NCBI GenBank assembly: GCA_963575745.1
Contig: CAUYUJ010007213.1
Span: forward strand, 287,892 to 351,891
Source of the DNA: Prorocentrum cordatum
Taxonomy: Eukaryota > Sar > Dinophyceae > Prorocentrales > Prorocentraceae
Length of the DNA stretch: 64,000 nt
Reading direction: 5' to 3'
The notes below the pieces were generated by a model. That model saw nothing but the letters and a program-made list of their open reading frames with translations, searched no databases and was not told where the DNA came from. Position numbers and translations under genes: made by a program. Of this stretch, positions 10,316-21,189 are shown piece by piece (positions within the stretch are counted from its first letter, which is position 1; each line of letters opens with the position of its first letter).

Positions 10316-10575
10316 CTCGTCATCATCATCATCATCCCGTTCCTGCTTTTGCTAATGCTCATGCTCATCATCATCATCATCAACATCATCATCGTCATCA
10401 TCATCATCATCATCGTCATCATCATCCTCATCATCATCGTGCTCATGCTCGCCTCCTTCTCCTCCTCCTCGTCCTCGTCCTCCCCCCCTCCTCAGACTCG
10501 TCCTCCTCCTCCTCGTCCTCCCCAGCCTCCTCCTCCCCCTCCTCCTCCTCTTCCTCCTCCTCCCCTTCCTGTTCG
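10315..10575 (+). repeat. ATC and TCC microsatellite
   Basis: ATC trinucleotides (10318-10440) followed by interrupted TCC (10450-10570). Open frames across it are tract translations. Confidence 0.92.
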
Positions 10576-10587
10576 CGGGCTCCGAAA

Positions 10588-10985
10588 CTGCTCCGAAAGC
10601 GAGAGATGTTGGGCCAGAGAACGGCCAAACCGCCTGAGACATCCCCGCAAAATTCCGCGAACGGGACCCCGTGCAAACGCCCCCGCCGCCCCCCTCAGGA
10701 GTTCTGTTACCAGCGAATCGCCTGAGACATCCTCCAAATCTGCTCCGAAAGCGAAAGATGCTGGGCCAGAAAATGGCCAAACCGCCTGAGACATCCCCAC
10801 ACAATTCCGCGAACGGGACCCCGTGCAAACGCCCCCGCCGCCCCCCTTAGGAGTGCTGTTACCAGCGAATCGCCTGAGACATCCTCCAAATCTGCTCCGA
10901 AAGCGAGAGATGCTGGGCCAGAAAACGGCCAAACCGCCCGAGACATCCCCGCAAAATTCCGCGAACGGGACCCCGTGCAAACAAT
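10588..10985 (+). repeat. 152-bp tandem repeat, 2.6 copies
   Basis: Copies start at 10588, 10740 and 10892 (CTGCTCCGAAAGCGAGAGAT), an exact 152-bp step; the third stops at about 10983. Each full unit holds CGCCTGAGACATC twice. The reverse complement of that 13-mer appears twice at 13915 and 13980, so a related repeat lies there inverted. 152 is not a multiple of three, so no frame continues through the repeat. Confidence 0.92.
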
Positions 10986-11171
10986 GACAAGAACCCCACA
11001 CTTAGGATATGGGGAATAACCGGAGGCGGGTTGGCGGAGATGCGCCAAGCGCCCAGACGTGCTCTCGCCGAGAGGAAAATCGATGTTGGAACTGCGCAAA
11101 TGCCAGGCGCTCCGCGGGGGCGCCAGGCACGAGATGTCCCGCCGGGGACAGCGCGTTCACGAAGAACCGAT

Positions 11172-13199
11172 CTAATGCGAAAGGAGATCGCTGACGTACT
11201 TCCGGAGGTTGCCAGTTGCGGCCCACGCGACCTCATCGCACACGCGGCGCTGCTGGGCCGCGGGGGCAGCGAGGAAGTCCGCCACCAAGGCCAGGCGACG
11301 GAGCCCGCCCCAGAGCTCGCGGATCCGGACCGTCTCGAGCGGAAAGATCCGCTCTTTCTCTCTCCGTCGAATGCCCCGGCGCAGCCGGTCCAAGACTACC
11401 AAGTGCTCGGCGGAGTCTGCCGGCAGGGCGGCCGAAAGGCGCTGGACTGCCATGAGCCACTTGCCCCATATGCACGGAAAGAACTGCAGGGCGTACAAGT
11501 CCAAGTCGCACAGAAACAGCGAATTGAAATCCGGAAGGAGATCCTGCGCCGCTCCCAATACGCCCCGCACCAGGCCAGCCTTGTCGCCGCGCGCTGGACA
11601 ACGCAGCGACACGATGAGCTCTCGCAGGGCCGGCCCGATAAACATGTGCTTCCCGCGAGCCCGAAGGAGAAGCCTGGAGGCCGCGCATGCGCACCGGGGC
11701 TTCATCCCACCCGCCGGAAAACCGGCGTCCCGGTTCTCGCCCGACGAGCAGCAAGCCGACCCCACGAGCCAGTATATGCTGTCTAAAATAAATTTAGCGT
11801 AGTAGCACGATGACTTCTCCTCGACAGAGAGGAAGGGGTCCGCGAAAGGTCGCCCCAAGAGTTCGAGATCAAGAATCGCGCCCATCAGCGCCAGGCACGC
11901 GGTGCCGAGGGAAGGCCCATCCAACGCTGCGAGCGCGCGGTAGACATCCATCACCGCCGTCGCCATCGCCGGCGCGTGCTCATACCACTGCCGCATGGCC
12001 CTGAGCATATGGTCGCCGCGCTTGTCGTCAGGAGACGCCCGCTCGCACTCCTCCCGGTACACCTGCCTGCGGCCATCGCGCGGGTCGAAGGCCGCCGTGA
12101 TGCTCGCGCGCAAAGTAAACTCCAGCTGCAAGCCCTCCGTGAAAAGAGCGAGAAGCGTCTCCTCTTCGTCCTCGCCGATGGCTTTCGAGAAAGCGGCAGA
12201 CACCTCGGCCCCCGAGTACCCGCGGAGCGCGGCCTCGACGAACTCCATGGAGCCGGGATATCGGAACACGCGCAGAGCAAACACCCACGGCCCCAGCGTC
12301 CGCTCGCAGAGCGCCTGCCGCGGGAAGAACCGGCGATACAGCTGCGCTGCGTCCGACCGCGACCGCCATCCCATGTCAAGCATGGTCGTGACGCACTTCC
12401 CCGCGAGCACGTCGTCCTCGTGCCGCTCCAGGGCCACGTCGGCCAACCGCTCGCGCGCGCCCTCTCGAAGCAGCTCGGGGGGTTGCAGCCGAAGTAGGCT
12501 GGCGGTGAAGAACAAAAAGCTCTCCCACAAAGCTTTGTTCCGGAACCCGTGCTTGGCAGCCACGAGGGCGCCGGCCTCGACCAGGCGGGCTGGGAGCCGC
12601 GCGGCGTGCGCCGTGAACTTTGTCTGGGCGTATTTGTCAGGACTCGTCGCAGATTCCGGAGCGTGAAAATCAGCGAGCAATTCGTCGCCCTGTAGAACGC
12701 GCTCCAGCTGGTCGTCGGCGGCCTCGTGCTCGACCATCTCCGGCATGGCGCGCCGCGCCTTGCGCGCCGGCCCCAGAGACTGGCAGCTTGGCGCGCTGTC
12801 CCGCTTGGGGCCCGGGCCGCGTCGCGCGCCGCCGTGGCTGCCAGCGCAAGGGCAGCGCTCCCCGGCGGCGTTCGCCCGATGGAAGGGCACGTAGCGCTCC
12901 TTTCGGGCGTTGCCAGAAGTGCCCTTGGCCCAAAATGCCCCCCAGCGCAATGGGAATAGAACCCCAAGGACTCGTGGGCTGCGCGGGGGGCGGCCTGGGG
13001 ACTGCGGGGACACCTTGGCCGAGGGCACATCTAGCAACCCCCGATCCTTGGCGGCGTTCCAGCGGTTGACTCCGCAAGCCGGGTTGCAGCGCGGGCACTT
13101 CGCCCCCTTCTGCGCCCCCGGCTGCTCCAGCTCGCACCGCGCAGAACCCGCCGACTGCCCGTCGTCCACATCACCGCCGGGAACGACGGGAACGACCAT
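11172..13199 (-). CDS. Uncharacterised 675-residue protein, retrogene
   Basis: A single uninterrupted minus-strand frame of 675 codons in GC-rich sequence. I start it at the first in-frame ATG (13199); the frame is open further 5' but only from a GTG. A spliced-leader relict lies 190 bp upstream at 13389-13409. This implies the locus is a reinserted mRNA copy, which also explains the lack of introns. Features: a Cys cluster at residues 35-42 (KCPRCNPAC), a Pro/Arg/Gly-rich region to about residue 150, then a long, probably helical globular region with many Leu/Ala/Arg and acidic residues (for example VEAALRGYSGAEVSAAFSKA). No catalytic motif or membrane segment is obvious, and I cannot assign a family. 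The length without stops and the normal composition of the C-terminal two thirds argue it is a real coding sequence. Confidence 0.7.
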   Translation of the reverse strand: MVVPVVPGGDVDDGQSAGSARCELEQPGAQKGAKCPRCNPACGVNRWNAAKDRGLLDVPSAKVSPQSPGRPPRSPRVLGVLFPLRWGAFWAKGTSGNARKERYVPFHRANAAGERCPCAGSHGGARRGPGPKRDSAPSCQSLGPARKARRAMPEMVEHEAADDQLERVLQGDELLADFHAPESATSPDKYAQTKFTAHAARLPARLVEAGALVAAKHGFRNKALWESFLFFTASLLRLQPPELLREGARERLADVALERHEDDVLAGKCVTTMLDMGWRSRSDAAQLYRRFFPRQALCERTLGPWVFALRVFRYPGSMEFVEAALRGYSGAEVSAAFSKAIGEDEEETLLALFTEGLQLEFTLRASITAAFDPRDGRRQVYREECERASPDDKRGDHMLRAMRQWYEHAPAMATAVMDVYRALAALDGPSLGTACLALMGAILDLELLGRPFADPFLSVEEKSSCYYAKFILDSIYWLVGSACCSSGENRDAGFPAGGMKPRCACAASRLLLRARGKHMFIGPALRELIVSLRCPARGDKAGLVRGVLGAAQDLLPDFNSLFLCDLDLYALQFFPCIWGKWLMAVQRLSAALPADSAEHLVVLDRLRRGIRRREKERIFPLETVRIRELWGGLRRLALVADFLAAPAAQQRRVCDEVAWAATGNLRKYVSDLLSH

Positions 13200-13388
13200 G
13201 CCAGCGTCAGGGCGGCGGCGCGCGCCAGCGGGTGCGGCGGCGCAAGCCCGGTCGCGATGGCGGCGCTGAAGACCCGGCACGCCAGTGGAGGCGCGTGCGC
13301 CCTGCAGCTCGCAAAGCACACTGCGCACACTGCTGCAAATCGGCACACTGCGCACACTACTGCGCGCACAGCTGGGCACAACGAAAGG

Positions 13389-13409
13389 CTTGAGCCAAAA
13401 TGATTACGG
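13389..13409 (-). other. Relict dinoflagellate spliced leader
   Basis: The reverse complement reads CCGTAATCATTTTGGCTCAA plus G. It matches the dinoflagellate leader core (CCGTAGCC then ATTTTGGCTCAAG) at 19 of 21 positions; the two differences are adjacent (AT for GC). It lies 190 bp upstream of the 675-codon frame on the same strand. Chance is very unlikely at this match level and position. Confidence 0.85.
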
Positions 13410-13449
13410 AATGATGTGGAATACAAGTTGGTAGCGAACATTGAAATTT

Positions 13450-13635
13450 AATGGCCCGAGCGACGACGACGACGACGACGCCGACGCCGACGACGACACG
13501 ACGACGACGACGACAACAGCGGCGGCGGCGTGTTCAGCCGCGGCGATCAAATCGAAAGCCACGGCCGTCGTCGTCGTCGTCGTCGTTGTAATCGTCGTCG
13601 TCGTAATCGTCGTCGTCGTCGTCGTTGTCGCCTAG
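13450..13635. repeat. Inverted GAC/GTC trinucleotide tract
   Basis: GAC repeats (13457-13516) are followed after about 50 bp by GTC repeats (13565-13627). The two arms are complementary and could form a hairpin. Confidence 0.9.
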
Positions 13636-13799
13636 CAAAGAGGCGCGCGAATCGCCCGCGGGAACGCACTGCCGAATCGACGGGTGACGCAGACAGACCT
13701 CGGCGACGCGCGGCCAAAACGATCGGGCTGTCGACAACCCAGTGCACCGACAAGGGACCCGGGAGCAAGGAAACTGGGGAGTCTGACGAAATCCGCTCA

Positions 13800-14005
13800 A
13801 AATGGGTTCTGGGCCCCCACCCCGAGAGGTCTTTTTGGGGGTCCTCCAAGAGCGCCCCCAAAAAGATGTCATACAGCAGCTACTTCAGCATCTCATGTTT
13901 TAAAGATGTCTCAGGCGAGAGCCCCATTTCGAAGATCCGAAGCTTTCGCCACCGAGTTCAACATATCCACTTCTCTGATGATGTCTCAGGCGACACGCTG
14001 ATTTT
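13800..14005 (+). repeat. GATGTCTCAGGCG repeat pair
   Basis: GATGTCTCAGGCG occurs at 13915-13927 and 13980-13992, 65 bp apart. In the 152-bp repeat at 10.6-11.0 kb the reverse complement recurs at 64- and 88-bp spacing. The reading DVSGESPISKIRSF is protein-like, so this may be a decayed repeat-peptide exon. Confidence 0.55.
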
Positions 14006-14029
14006 AAAGGTACCGGGCCTCAGGACCAA

Positions 14030-14440
14030 GAAGATGATGAGGGCCAGGGCGATGAGGTATGGAAGATGCGGGGATGATGGTTACGATGAGGATGATCATG
14101 GGCATCAGGAGGACGAGGGTGAGAAAACGAGGAATATGGAGGATGAGGGGGATGAGAACAGGGAGGGCGGATGCGGATGTGGATGGACAGAAACAACTAT
14201 GATGACGAGGATGATGAGGGCAAGGAGGATGCAGAGGACGCGGAGGATGCAGGTCATGATGACGATGAGGCTGAACAGACTACGTAATAAGAAGGAACAG
14301 GACTAGGATGAGGATGAGGACGAAGAGGGCGAAGAGGGTGAGGACGACGAGGATGAAGGATGATGCTGACGCCAATGACGATGAGGATGCGGGTGAGAAG
14401 GACGAGGATGAGGATGAGGGTGCGATGCCGCCAACAAACC
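14030..14440 (+). repeat. GATGAG-rich low-complexity tract
   Basis: Interrupted GATGAGGATGAGG/GAGGACGAGG purine-rich repeats. Nothing recognisable lies between 14440 and 14850 apart from a GCGGGTTGGGCCGAAGGCCG hairpin-like block at about 14521. Confidence 0.8.
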
Positions 14441-14857
14441 TCCAACAGGCCCCTGAGAGGCATCCCATGAGACCCACAGATACATCGACGAGCCTCTGGA
14501 CACATAGCCTAGACACAGTGGCGGGTTGGGCCGAAGGCCGCTAGGTCCGCCGCCACCTGTTGATTCATCACAGAGGTGCCTGGCGTGCTAGACTTCTTAC
14601 GTGTTGGTTTGGGTTCTTTTCCAAAAGAACTCTCCCTAGGGCTTCGGCCCATCCCGCCACCGCCGTATAGACCCGTAAAGAATCGCACAGTCCACAAAAG
14701 ATTTTTTCCAAGACGGCCAAGATGGCCTACAAGATTGCCAATATTGCCTAAGATGGCCCAAGCACGAGGGAGAAGTAGAGAGGTGACGAGGTGGAGAAGC
14801 AAGGAAGGAGAAACAAGAAACAAACGAGAGAAAAGCACGGCACACCGCGACGTAGCA

Positions 14858-14860
14858 CGG

Positions 14861-14895
<35 letters not shown>
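14858..14895 (+). repeat. (CA)n microsatellite
   Basis: About 17 uninterrupted AC dinucleotides with one GC interruption at the end. Confidence 0.95.
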
Positions 14896-14899
<4 letters not shown>

Positions 14900-14974
14900 T
14901 TCCGTCATTCAGCGGAGCCCAGACTGATCAATGCTGAGGCGCGGTTCTCCCTGGTACTCTTTGTCTCTCTGCCT

Positions 14975-15022
14975 CCTGCTCCTCCTCCTCCTCCTCCTCC
15001 TCCTCCTCCTCCTCCTCCCCCT
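14975..15022 (+). repeat. (TCC)n microsatellite
   Basis: About 14 TCC trinucleotides; the proline-rich plus-strand frame across it is a tract translation. Confidence 0.95.
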
Positions 15023-15235
15023 CTTCGACCTCATCTTGTTTCTCATTTGTTTGCCCCTCGAAAGCGCGCATTGAGATTGGTCGGAGGTGCTCCGTCCTAT
15101 TCGTCCAGAACTTTAAGTCAATATAGCACTAAAGTAATACATGAGACGGTACTACGATTAAAGTCGATATCATATTTCGTCAGAGAGCAAGCGAAGATAT
15201 CTGTCCGGTGTGCTCCTCGCCCCCCAGACGAGCAA

Positions 15236-15722
15236 ACGATATAAGACGACATAAGACGATAAGCCGATATAAGACGATATAATGAGAACTGGCACGAGCT
15301 AGCACAATACGAGACGACATAAGACGGTATACTACGGTATAGGGCGACATAAGACGGTAGAAGACGACAGAAAACGAAAATACGAAGTAGAACGATATAC
15401 GATAAGGCGATATGGGACGATATAAAACGATACAAGACGATAAGACGACATAAGACGACATAGAGCGATATATGATGATATAAGACGAAATCAGACGACA
15501 TAAGACGATAAGACGATATAATACGAGATGAGACGATAAGACGATATAGTGTGATATCGTTTTGTACCGTCCTATCGTCCTGAACCGTCCAAGAGTATGG
15601 TATCGTCTTGCATCGCCTTATATCGTCTTGTATCGTCTTATCGTCTTATATCGTCTTATATCGTCTTATCGTCTTATATCGTCTTATATCGTCTTATCGT
15701 CTTGTATCGTCTTATATCGTCT
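15236..15722. repeat. Large inverted array of the GATATAAGAC decamer
   Basis: 15236-15548 reads GATATAAGACGATATAAGAC on the plus strand; 15553-15722 reads the complement (TATCGTCTTATATCGTCTTA). The orientation flips at about 15550. The arms could pair over more than 150 bp. A shorter one-sided copy is at 6085-6190. Confidence 0.93.
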
Positions 15723-15769
15723 GGGCGAAATAGGGGGCAGCACCTGCGACCACAATGCGATTTGGGACA

Positions 15770-15990
15770 CCGACGCCGTCGCCATCGAAATGACGACGAC
15801 CACGGCCGCGACCACGACGACGTCGACGGTGACGGCGATGGCGACGGCGAAGGCGACGACGAACCCGAATCGAACGACGACGGCCACGACCACGACGACG
15901 CCGACGTAAACGCCAACGCCGACGCAAACCCGAACCGCCCCTGCGCAACATTAAAAATACACAATGAGGAATTACTGTTCGTGCTGGCCA
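15770..15990 (+). repeat. GAC-rich duplicated segment, empty-site copy
   Basis: Paralogue of 8805-9030 plus 9876-9905. CAACATTAAAAATACACAAT runs straight through at 15947-15966, with no insert, followed by GAGGAATTACTGTTCG. This is the pre-integration state of the element at 9031-9875. Confidence 0.85.
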
Positions 15991-16440
15991 GAAACAACTA
16001 CGTACGATAAGACGCCACGGTCCCACCAGAGAACTCCCATGGTCGTCGCAAGGTCTCACTCGTCCTGGGGGCCGGCGGAATGACGTAACTCACTGAAATA
16101 AGATAACGAAGGAACTTTCATGCGCACAGCGCACAGCGAGCCTCGAGCGTCGGCCCAGACACCGGTTCATTTATGGCGCGTATGTTCTAGCAAGCCACGG
16201 CCCTTTGAGAAGCTCACAGCCCCATGAAAACTCATCCGACGATGTATCCTCCTGCTCCTCCTTCTCAACATCATCATCATCATGCTGCCGACCCTATCGT
16301 CATGAAAATCACGGTCAACACCAGCATTGCCAGTGCCATCAAAATCACCAACACCATCATGATCATCGCCGTCTGTGTGAGCATGGTTGTAAGTTTAGTC
16401 ACCACCATCATGTGATATAACTCCCCGTCCACCACAAAAT
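15990..16440. other. No gene seen
   Basis: Mixed sequence. A loose ATC/CAT-rich stretch lies at 16255-16410; its His-rich frames are low-complexity translations. Confidence 0.55.
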
Positions 16441-17200
16441 CCCACCAGCCCTGTGGGCGTAGGTGGTTTAGGGAGTTTCCTCTTCCACCCCCCGTCTTCC
16501 CCGTCGGGCAGGGGCCTCCCCTGGACCTGGACGGGCCGCCCCGCGAGGTGTCAGACGGTACATGTTCGCCGGGGACGGTTCCAAGAGCGCATCTGAGAGC
16601 CCAAGATGAGCTCCAAGATGAATCAAGATAGCCTAAGATGCCTCAAGATGGTTCCGAAGATGCTCCAAGAGGCCCCAAGACCGCCCCAAGCTGGCTCGAA
16701 GAGGCCAATTAGCTCTCCAAGGAGACCTCCAAGAGGCCAAAATCCGTCAAAAAACAATGGAGAACACATGATTTGTGCCTTCTCGCCTTGTCGCTTCCGA
16801 TGGCCATCCGAGGCCTTGAGATGGCTCCAAGAGGGCCCAAGAGGGCCCCAAGAGGGGCCCAAGAGAGCCCCAAGACGGCCCCAAGAGCGCCCAAGAGCGC
16901 TCCAAGAGCGCCCCAAGAGGGGTCCTGGAGGCGATGTTTGGAGCTCCCGAGGGGCGATGGTAATTGAAGTTCCCCCCCTTCGTTGATCGACCCTCTCGAA
17001 TATGGCCGCAAGAGCGCTCCTGAGGCTCCCAAGAGCGCCCCAAGAGGGCCCCAAGAGGCGCCCAGATGGCCCCAAGAGGCCTCTAATAGGCTCCCAAGAG
17101 ACTCCCAAGAAGCATCAAGAGGATCCCCGAGGCACCCAAGACGCCCCCCAGATGCTCCAAGAGGCCTCAAAAAAACTCCCCAGGGACATCCAAGGAGGCT
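16441..17200 (+). mobile_element. Dispersed element, copy 3 (right end missing)
   Basis: Starts with CCCACCAGCCC and the conserved 5' hairpin (CCACC 16442-16446 pairs with GGTGG 16462-16466), then GTTTAGGGAG and a TTTCCTCTTCCAC tract, CCCCTGGACCTGGACGGG, the central block 16748-16830 (TTCTCGCCTTGTCGCTTCCG) and many CCAAGAGG units. The right-end sequence is not found; the copy gives way to TCC/ATC microsatellite at about 17200. Confidence 0.7.
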
Positions 17201-17204
17201 CTTA

Positions 17205-17262
17205 TGTTCGTCCTTTTCCTCATCCTCCTACTCATCTTCCTCGTCCTCCTCCTTCTCCTCCC

Positions 17263-17319
<57 letters not shown>

Positions 17320-17560
17320 GTTTCTCCTCCTCCTCCCGATCCGCCTACTCCTACTCCTCCTCCCTCCTCCCTCCTCTCCCTCCTCTACCTCCTCTTCCGC
17401 CTCCTCCTCCTCCATTTCACTCCCAAGAGAAACCAGAAGATACTCCGAGAGTAATTCAAGAAACATATGGCTTTTCTGGTGGCCCGTGTTCCTCCTCCTC
17501 CTCCTCCTCCTCCTCCTCCTCCTCTTCCTCCTTCTTCTCCTCCTCCTTATCAGAGGATCA
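17205..17560 (+). repeat. TCC, ATC and TCC microsatellites
   Basis: TCC-rich (17215-17260), a run of about 17 ATC units (17266-17320), interrupted TCC (17325-17415) and TCC (17488-17550). Confidence 0.92.
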
Positions 17561-17608
17561 TCAGTACCACCGTCGCCGCTATGATCATCGTCTCCCTCCA
17601 CATTCTGA

Positions 17609-18033
<425 letters not shown>

Positions 18034-18061
18034 CGGTGGCTGGGGCAGCAGGGAGGACCAT

Positions 18062-18116
18062 TCTGAAGACGGCGCAAGCCCTGGGCCTCCACCTTCCGTA
18101 CTATCCGTCTGGCTGG
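18062..18116 (+). repeat. 38-bp block with satellite remnant
   Basis: 18079-18116 (CCCTGGGCCTCCACC to GTCTGGCTGG) is the exact reverse complement of 54189-54226. Here it is preceded by TCTGAAGACGGCGCAAG (18062-18078), which matches the 138-bp satellite (CTCAAGACGGCGCAAG) at 15 of 16 positions from 18063. At 54 kb the equivalent end of the block touches satellite array B. Confidence 0.85.
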
Positions 18117-18239
18117 CTTGGAAGTTTCGGTTTTTCTTGTTGAATTACATGAGGTTTGAGAGGGTTTCTTGTGCAAGCGTTATGTTTCCTTGGGTTTTGT
18201 TGGGTTTGCTGTAATTTCATAGGTTTTCGTATGTTGAGT

Positions 18240-18445
18240 AGGTCACAACACATCCCGTTGACCTACACATGTTACAAACAAATCGCAACAAGACCGAACA
18301 CGCAAACCGCGCTGCTTGAACACATACACCCATACGAACACACAACACACACAACACACATACAACCATACGAACACACTAACGAACAAGCAACGATATA
18401 GCAATCAAACAACACTGACTGAACAAACAAACACATCCAAGCCGG
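18240..18445 (+). repeat. A/C-rich CATACGAACACAC minisatellite
   Basis: Degenerate AC-rich repeats such as CATACGAACACACAACACAC. A similar CAACA-rich tract lies at 53828-53990. Confidence 0.65.
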
Positions 18446-18845
18446 GGGGTGCAAACCTGCAGCATGGGGAAGCGATCGTCGGTGTCTATATAGGAGAATG
18501 GAGTCCTGCAGATAGCATGGGACATCATGAGGAGGAGGATAGGAGGATAACGGAGTCCTGCAATAGCATGGGGCATCAGAGGGCAGCGGGCTGACGCTAT
18601 TTCTGCAATCAGAGCTGTCGCTCTATCCGGCGAACCCTGCTTAGTTCGCAGAGGCAACCTTTGGCCCTGAGCGGCGTTGTGGACAAGCTGCCGCTACTAG
18701 AGCGGGGCCTCCACTTTAGGATAGGAATTCGGCGCCCTTTTGCTAGAGCGGGGGTGCGAGCTCATTTATAGATGACGAATTTCTGAGCGAGCGGGAGGAG
18801 AGCAGAGGCGAAGTTGCAGGGATTAGGTAAAACATCGGAAAAAAC

Positions 18846-18848
<3 letters not shown>

Positions 18849-18909
<61 letters not shown>
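18849..18909 (+). repeat. (GA)n microsatellite
   Basis: About 30 uninterrupted GA dinucleotides. The flanks (18445-18840 and 18910-19140) hold no recognisable gene. Confidence 0.97.
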
Positions 18910-18914
<5 letters not shown>

Positions 18915-19149
18915 AGAGAAAGAGGGAGGTGCGATCATGGAGCGCGGCACCGAGTTCCTACCCTAAACAAACTCTTCGCGTCTAATCCGCTCTCTCTCAG
19001 CGGCTTCGGAAAACTGCGCCTGCTCCTGGGGGCGCGCGTTCGCGACCGGCGGCTGCCCTCTCGCATCGCCCCCTAAATGTGCGCGTTAGAGCTAGGGGCC
19101 GAAGAACGGTCTTTCACTGTCCTTGGTTCGCAGGTGCAGTTGAGTCGTC

Positions 19150-19560
19150 GATGGGCGTTGTAGTCGTCGTCGTCGCCGTCGCCGTCGCCATCGTCATCGA
19201 AATCGTCGTCGTTGTCATCCTCGCGACCCCGCCCAAGACGTCGCCAACGATCCCCCCGCCAGCGATCCCGCCAACGATAGCCACCCTCGACCCATCCGCG
19301 ACCCCGCTCGCATCCCACCCGCGACCGACTTACAAACCTCCTCCTGACTCCTCCTCCTCCTCCTCCTCCTCCTCCTCCTCCTCCTCCTCCTCCTCCTAGC
19401 TCCTCCTCCTCCTCCTCCTCCTCCTCCTCCTGCTCCCCCCTCCCCCCCTATATCGCCCTCCTCGTCCTACCTCCTCCACCTCCTAGCTCCTCCTCCTCCT
19501 CCTGCTCCTCCTCCTCCTCCGCTCCCCCTCCTCCTCCCCCTCCTCCTCTGGCTCTTCGGC
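19150..19560 (+). repeat. GTC and TCC microsatellites
   Basis: Short GTC/GTCGCC run (19163-19200), then long TCC tracts at 19340-19435 and 19475-19550 with CTCCTAGCTCCTCC interruptions. The same CTAGCTCC interruption recurs in most TCC tracts of the window. Confidence 0.9.
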
Positions 19561-19959
19561 CGCGGCAGCCCCCTCACCCACATCCACAACAGAGGGCGGA
19601 TGCTGGGGAGGGCAAGCGATTTCTCCATCCCTCTGTCTTCGGATCGGCGCTGCATATTCGCTTCTCGCCTACGGCGAGCGTCTGGGGAGCTAGGGCTTTC
19701 CTGGCTGGAGCTCGCCTGGGCCTCCAGCTGCTCATCCAGCTCGTCGTCGGAGCTCCCCCTTTTCTCCTCCTCGGACTCCTACTCCTCCTCTACGTCATAC
19801 GGTTGCTGTTCCGCCGCGTCCTCAGCACGTCGTTTGAAACGTCGGCGACATCGCACGTGCCAGGGTGCAAACGTGGGGCGGGGGGGGGGGGGGTGTGGGC
19901 GTGCCAGGGCGCCGCTTACGCCTCTTGCAAAACCGCATCGCTGCAGATTACGAACGGGT

Positions 19960-20185
19960 CTCAGAAGGCACCTCGAAACAACTTAGGTTACACGGCTGAT
20001 GGACATGCAGGGGTTTCAGAGGGCATCTGGAAACAATTTCGAGCCGGAGGGTGAGGGTGAGGGGGGAGAGAAGACATCTCAGAAGGCATCTGGAAGGCTT
20101 CCTCCTGCCCGCCTGAGGAGGGTGATATAGGGGAGAGAAGACATCTCAGAAGGCACCTGGTTTCAGAAGGCATCTGGAAATGTAT
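19960..20185 (+). repeat. TCAGAAGGCATCTGGAAA repeats
   Basis: Five diverged copies of TCAGAAGGCATCTGGAAA (near 19959, 20015, 20076, 20145 and 20163) with GGGGAGAGAAGACATC between some of them. Confidence 0.75.
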
Positions 20186-20234
20186 GACTCATTGATTCGG
20201 CCAGATGTTACCGCGTCGACTTCAAAGTCCAGCG

Positions 20235-20395
20235 ATGGAGGGGGGGGGGGAGGAGGAGGAGGAGCAGGAGGAGTTAGGAGGAGGAAAAGCAGGTGGAGGA
20301 GGAGGAAGGGGAGCGGAGGAGGAGGAGGAGGAGGAGGAGGAGGATGCGCAGCAGCAGCAGGAGGAGGAGGAGGAGGGCAGCACGCGACATCATCA
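20235..20395 (+). repeat. GGA/GCA microsatellite
   Basis: Interrupted GGA with a short GCA run (20345-20360). A second GGA/GCAGGA tract lies at 20757-20860. The sequence between has a GACGAC-rich stretch (20570-20635) and no convincing gene. Confidence 0.88.
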
Positions 20396-21189
20396 TATCA
20401 AGAATTGCGGCGCCTCTTCGTGGTGCCAGAATCGCAAATCACGGGCCCGGCCTATCAGCTCACAGTACTTCAATTGGTACCTGGCGCGCAGACACGCGCG
20501 TTTGCGGACGATGGCAGGACAGCAACGATGACGGCAGCGGGTCGACACGACGACAAAACAAATATGACGACATCAGCGACGACGACGGCCGCGGCGACGA
20601 CGATTGCAACGTCGACGAGAACTGCGACTAGGACGACCGCCGAAGGAATTGTCTCGACTACCATGGGGCGACCAGGATGAATTTTGGGGCGGACATTCCA
20701 GGGAATTCTTGGGAACGGACCAAGGAAACCATTTGAAACCCCAGGAAGGCAAAGGTAGGACGAGGAGGAGCAGGAGGAGCATAGGAGGAGCAGGAGGAGG
20801 AGGGGCAGGAGGGGGCAGAGGAGAAGAGGAGGAGTAGGGGGAGAGGGGAAGGAGGATAGGAGCAGGGACAGCGTCGAATACAAACGAACGACGACGATGA
20901 GCCGACGAGCGGGTCTCGAGCGGCGGGTTGAACTTCGCGCAGCGCCCACCCCTTAATTCCCCCAGCGTCCGAAGCCGGGGGCTCGAAGGCGGCCGGGCCC
21001 CTCGACCATGGAGAGCAATAAGCCCCCCCCCCCCCCTCAGAAAATCAAGTCCAGGACCCCTCCCCCCCTTCAGAAAAACGGGTCCAGGACCATTCATTAA
21101 TCCCCCCCCTCCTTCACGGACAACAGCGAGGGCATCGAGCGCAGAAGGCGCCAAGGAGCCGCTCGCCGCCCGCGCCCGCGCCCCTCCTA

